Source: an uncultured Anaerotignum sp. (GTDB taxonomy: Bacteria; Bacillota; Clostridia; Lachnospirales; Anaerotignaceae). Taken from it: a stretch of 35,403 nt of DNA. The position numbers and the translations under genes were made by a program. Below, piece by piece: positions 33,182-35,403 of this stretch. Under the pieces are notes generated by a model. That model did no database searches. It worked only from the letters and a program-made list of their open reading frames with translations, and had not been told where the DNA came from. The stretch spans positions 1 to 35,403 of the forward strand of contig CAJTQX010000027.1 in assembly GCA_910578425.1 (NCBI GenBank). The letters are read 5' to 3'. Every line of letters begins with the position of its first letter. The stretch's first letter is position 1.

Positions 33182-33691
33182 ATGGAAAAGTTTTTTGAGA
33201 TAGGCGTAATAACGGGCACGCATGGGATACAGGGAACGATGCGGGTATTTCCCACAACACAGGATCCCTCCCGCTTTGAACGGCTGAAAGAGGTGACTGT
33301 GGAAAACAGGGGGAAACAGGAGATCTTCCATATAAAAAAGGTTGCGTTCCACAAGCGGTTTGTACTGCTGACCGTAAAGGAGATTACAGATATTAACGCC
33401 GCTGAGCCATATAAAAATGCAAGGCTTCTGATTCCTGACGCGGAGGCGATTTCCCTGGAGGCGGACGAATACTATACCCGGGACCTTTATGGTCTGCGCG
33501 TGGTGACGGACGAGGGCGAGGAGCTTGGCGAATTGGCGCGTATCTATGAAACCGGTGCGAATGACGTTTATGCTGTGCGGAAAACGCCGGAGGACAAGGA
33601 ACTGCTCATTCCTGCTATCAAGGACTGTATATTGAAGGTGGATCTGGAAGCGGGCACGATGACGGTTCATCTGCTGGAGGGACTGAGGTAA
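33182..33691 (+). CDS. rimM: Ribosome maturation factor RimM
   Basis: The product is 169 aa. The N-terminal beta-barrel starts MEKFFEIGVITGTHGIQGTM, and the PRC-barrel part includes YYTRDLYGLRVVTDEGEELG and LLIPAIKDCILKVDLEAGTM. It helps 30S head assembly around S19. ATG 33182 follows GAGGTG; the open frame continues upstream into repeat B. Its stop overlaps the trmD start by one base (TAATG), so they are coupled. Confidence 0.95.
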   Translation: MEKFFEIGVITGTHGIQGTMRVFPTTQDPSRFERLKEVTVENRGKQEIFHIKKVAFHKRFVLLTVKEITDINAAEPYKNARLLIPDAEAISLEADEYYTRDLYGLRVVTDEGEELGELARIYETGANDVYAVRKTPEDKELLIPAIKDCILKVDLEAGTMTVHLLEGLR

Positions 33692-34425
33692 TGAAACAGT
33701 ATTTCATATTGACGCTGTTTCCGGAAATGATGGAACAGACGCTTTCCCACAGCATTATGGGACGGGCGCAGAGGGACGGGCTTATCTCCATAAAAGCGGT
33801 GAATATACGCGATTATACGTTGAATAAACAGAAGCATGTGGACGATTATCCGTATGGCGGCGGGGCGGGTATGCTGATACAGGGGCAGCCGATCTATGAC
33901 GCTTACCAGAGCCTTATGCCACAGGCGGCAGGCGCGAGGGTGGTCTATCTGACGCCGCAGGGCCGGACGTTTACCCAGGGCATCGCGGAGGAGCTTGCGC
34001 GGGAGGAAAGGCTTGTATTCCTTTGCGGGCATTATGAGGGGATTGACGAACGGCTGATAGAGGAGATTGTGACAGACGAAATTTCTATAGGGGATTTTGT
34101 GCTGACAGGCGGCGAGCTGGCGGCGGCGGCAGTGATTGACGCGGTATCCCGCCTGACTCCGGGAGTTCTGGGAAAAGAGGAGTCTTTTGCGGATGAAAGC
34201 TTTTCCGATGGACTGCTGGAATATCCGCAGTATACCCGTCCGCCTGTGTTCATGGGGCGCGAGGTGCCGGAGGTGCTTTTGAGCGGACACCATGAAAACG
34301 TGGCAAAATGGCGCAGGGAGCAGGCCCTGCTGCGAACGGCAGAAAAAAGACCCGATTTGCTGGCAAAGGCTGCGTTGACGGAAAAAGACCGCCAGTTTCT
34401 GCGGGGACATGGAATAGAGATATAA
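33691..34425 (+). CDS. trmD: tRNA (guanine-37-N1)-methyltransferase TrmD
   Basis: The product is 244 aa, with the SPOUT knot motifs: DDYPYGGGAGML (51-62), FLCGHYEGIDERL, DEISIGDFVLTGGE and the TRP segment YTRPPVFMGREVPEVLLSG. It methylates G37 of tRNAs to stop frameshifting. It starts inside the rimM stop. In many Firmicutes rplS follows; here it does not. Confidence 0.97.
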   Translation: MKQYFILTLFPEMMEQTLSHSIMGRAQRDGLISIKAVNIRDYTLNKQKHVDDYPYGGGAGMLIQGQPIYDAYQSLMPQAAGARVVYLTPQGRTFTQGIAEELAREERLVFLCGHYEGIDERLIEEIVTDEISIGDFVLTGGELAAAAVIDAVSRLTPGVLGKEESFADESFSDGLLEYPQYTRPPVFMGREVPEVLLSGHHENVAKWRREQALLRTAEKRPDLLAKAALTEKDRQFLRGHGIEI

Positions 34426-34438
34426 AGCGTGGTAAATG

Positions 34439-34451
34439 TATGATTATCATA
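34439..34451. promoter_or_regulatory. Fur/PerR-box-like palindrome
   Basis: TATGAT-T-ATCATA is a perfect 6-1-6 dyad. It matches the PerR/Fur-type half-sites TATAAT-N-ATTATA at 10 of 12 positions and lies 38 nt before the iron-sulfur flavoprotein gene. Oxidative or iron control is inferred. Confidence 0.4.
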
Positions 34452-34489
34452 AAGATTCCATTGGAGTTTTGCGGGAAGGAGAGATAGCC

Positions 34490-35278
34490 ATGATTCAGAT
34501 TGATGAAAAGAAATGCATTGGTTGTGGGGCTTGCGAAAAGGACTGCTTTTTTCAGGTGATAAAGGTAAAGGAAAAGAAAGCGGCTGTTCTGGGGGATTGT
34601 TTCCATTGCGGCCATTGCGTAGCGGTTTGTCCTGCAGGCGCGGTTTCCATGCCGGATTACCCCATGAAGGATGTCAGGGAATATAACAAAGATGATTTTT
34701 TTATGGATGCGGGGAGATTGCTGAACTTTATCCGGTTCCGCCGCTCTGTTCGTCAGTTCCAAAAGAAACCAATCCCCCGTGCTGAAATCGAAAGTATATT
34801 GGAGGCGGGGAGATTCACACCGACTGCCGGAAATCGTCAGGACGTTTCCTATATTGTTTTACAGAAGGAGCTGGATTCATTCAAGCCGCTGGCATGGGAA
34901 GGGCTGGACGCACTGCTCGGGATGGAAGGGTTTCCGTATACACGTATGCTGAGGCCGCTCCAGCAGGCACATCAGGCAAACCCCGCAGAGGATGGGCTTT
35001 TTTTTGACGCGGACGCACTGCTGCTTGTGTTTGGGGAATCCTCTGCACTGAGTGCGGGGCTTGCCGCCTGTTCTATGGAGCTGATGGCACAGGCAAAAGG
35101 AATCGGCGTGCTGTACAGTGGATTTTTGCAGGGTATTATCAATATTTCTCCGAAAGCAAAGGAGTTTTTGGGATTAGATGGGAAAAAGACGCTCTGCGCC
35201 TGCATGCTGCTCGGGTATCCTGATGTGCAGTACCGGAGGACGGCGCCCAGAAAACCGGCAGATGTGCAGTGGAGATAA
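34490..35278 (+). CDS. Ferredoxin-domain nitroreductase family flavoprotein
   Basis: The product is 262 aa. The N-terminus has two 4Fe-4S cluster motifs: Cys9, 12, 15, 19 (CIGCGACEKDC) and Cys37, 40, 43, 47 (CFHCGHCVAVC). A nitroreductase domain (about 80-262) follows with RFRRSVRQFQ, an FMN-binding start, and EAGRFTPTAGNRQ. Such fusions use reduced ferredoxin-type electrons for reduction of small molecules in anaerobes. The substrate is not known. AAGGAGA precedes ATG 34490; the frame extends to 34436 without a site. It is separated from trmD by 64 nt. Confidence 0.9.
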   Translation: MIQIDEKKCIGCGACEKDCFFQVIKVKEKKAAVLGDCFHCGHCVAVCPAGAVSMPDYPMKDVREYNKDDFFMDAGRLLNFIRFRRSVRQFQKKPIPRAEIESILEAGRFTPTAGNRQDVSYIVLQKELDSFKPLAWEGLDALLGMEGFPYTRMLRPLQQAHQANPAEDGLFFDADALLLVFGESSALSAGLAACSMELMAQAKGIGVLYSGFLQGIINISPKAKEFLGLDGKKTLCACMLLGYPDVQYRRTAPRKPADVQWR

Positions 35279-35351
35279 CATATTTTGGCAGATAGAAAGC
35301 TGCAACAGGTTTTAAAACAATAAAAGGTCCAGCCAGAAAAACATCAATCTG
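35279..35351. other. Short spacer before IS end
   Basis: I see nothing definite in this stretch apart from an AT-rich run (GTTTTAAAAC) near 35311-35320. Confidence 0.4.
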
Positions 35352-35403
35352 AACTGCACCCCATTTGTTAGACAGTGTGATATACTATCTAACAAGTGGG
35401 GTG
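35352..35403 (+). mobile_element. IS3-like element end (partial)
   Basis: TGAACTGCACCCCATTTG and the following TTAGACA resemble the terminal inverted repeat of IS3-family elements of Firmicutes. An inverted copy follows: CACCCCATTTGTTAGA pairs with TCTAACAAGTGGGGTG at 15 of 16 positions around a 15-base centre. The window ends here, so the transposase is not seen. This could be an IS left end or a hairpin remnant. Confidence 0.55.

Overview
The window looks like chromosomal DNA of an anaerobic, low-to-medium GC Firmicute of class Clostridia. Lachnospirales or a relative is my guess, and the species cannot be read from the sequence. The grounds are strong AGGAGG ribosome binding sites, T-box leaders on tyrS and thrS, an L20-type leader on infC-rpmI-rplT, the ylxM-ffh and rpsP-khpA-rimM-trmD housekeeping clusters, and cell-wall features (SLH protein, class B sortase) of a Gram-positive type. 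Both ends look like mobile-element joints: the left end cuts a conjugation gene and the right end carries an IS3-like terminus. The window may therefore be a contig that broke at repeats.

Region by region. (1) 1-2650: a decayed conjugative element. A VirD4/TraG-type coupling protein is cut at its N-terminus, has an internal frameshifting deletion, and is fused to a frameshifted helix-turn-helix remnant. About 575 bp of non-coding debris follows, then an intact zinc-ribbon/AP2 protein. (2) 2724-7855: two tandem class I cyclic-di-GMP riboswitch aptamers precede an operon-like set of a large Thr-rich surface protein with a PKTG sorting signal, a lipoprotein of unknown function and a class B sortase. 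(3) 8056-12578 (minus): a divergent type II topoisomerase pair, parE-like then parC-like, separated by a hairpin-rich repeat. (4) 12763-16617: an SLH-domain surface protein (minus), then a BlaI-type repressor with an M56 membrane protease. (5) 16745-19601 (minus): tyrS with its T-box, and pepT. (6) 19811-24078: a long structured leader, a duplicated DUF1538 membrane protein, a double-PII protein, a YbjQ protein and a CorA transporter. (7) 24317-27657: T-box, thrS and a tandem DUF5104 lipoprotein. (8) 27717-35278: infC-rpmI-rplT, an AEC permease, a DUF4177 protein, ylxM-ffh-rpsP-khpA-rimM-trmD, and a ferredoxin-nitroreductase.

Three items are the most unusual. The first is the c-di-GMP-controlled surface protein/lipoprotein/sortase module. 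The second is a pair of dispersed intergenic repeat families. Family A lies at 10451-10598 and 24137-24281; its stems change in a compensatory way between copies, so pairing is being kept. Family B lies at 22811-23063 (minus) and 32833-33104 (plus), and one copy sits inside the khpA-rimM gap. The third is the DUF1538 + double-PII pair behind a leader of about 330 nt, which suggests a PII-controlled membrane system whose substrate is not known to me.
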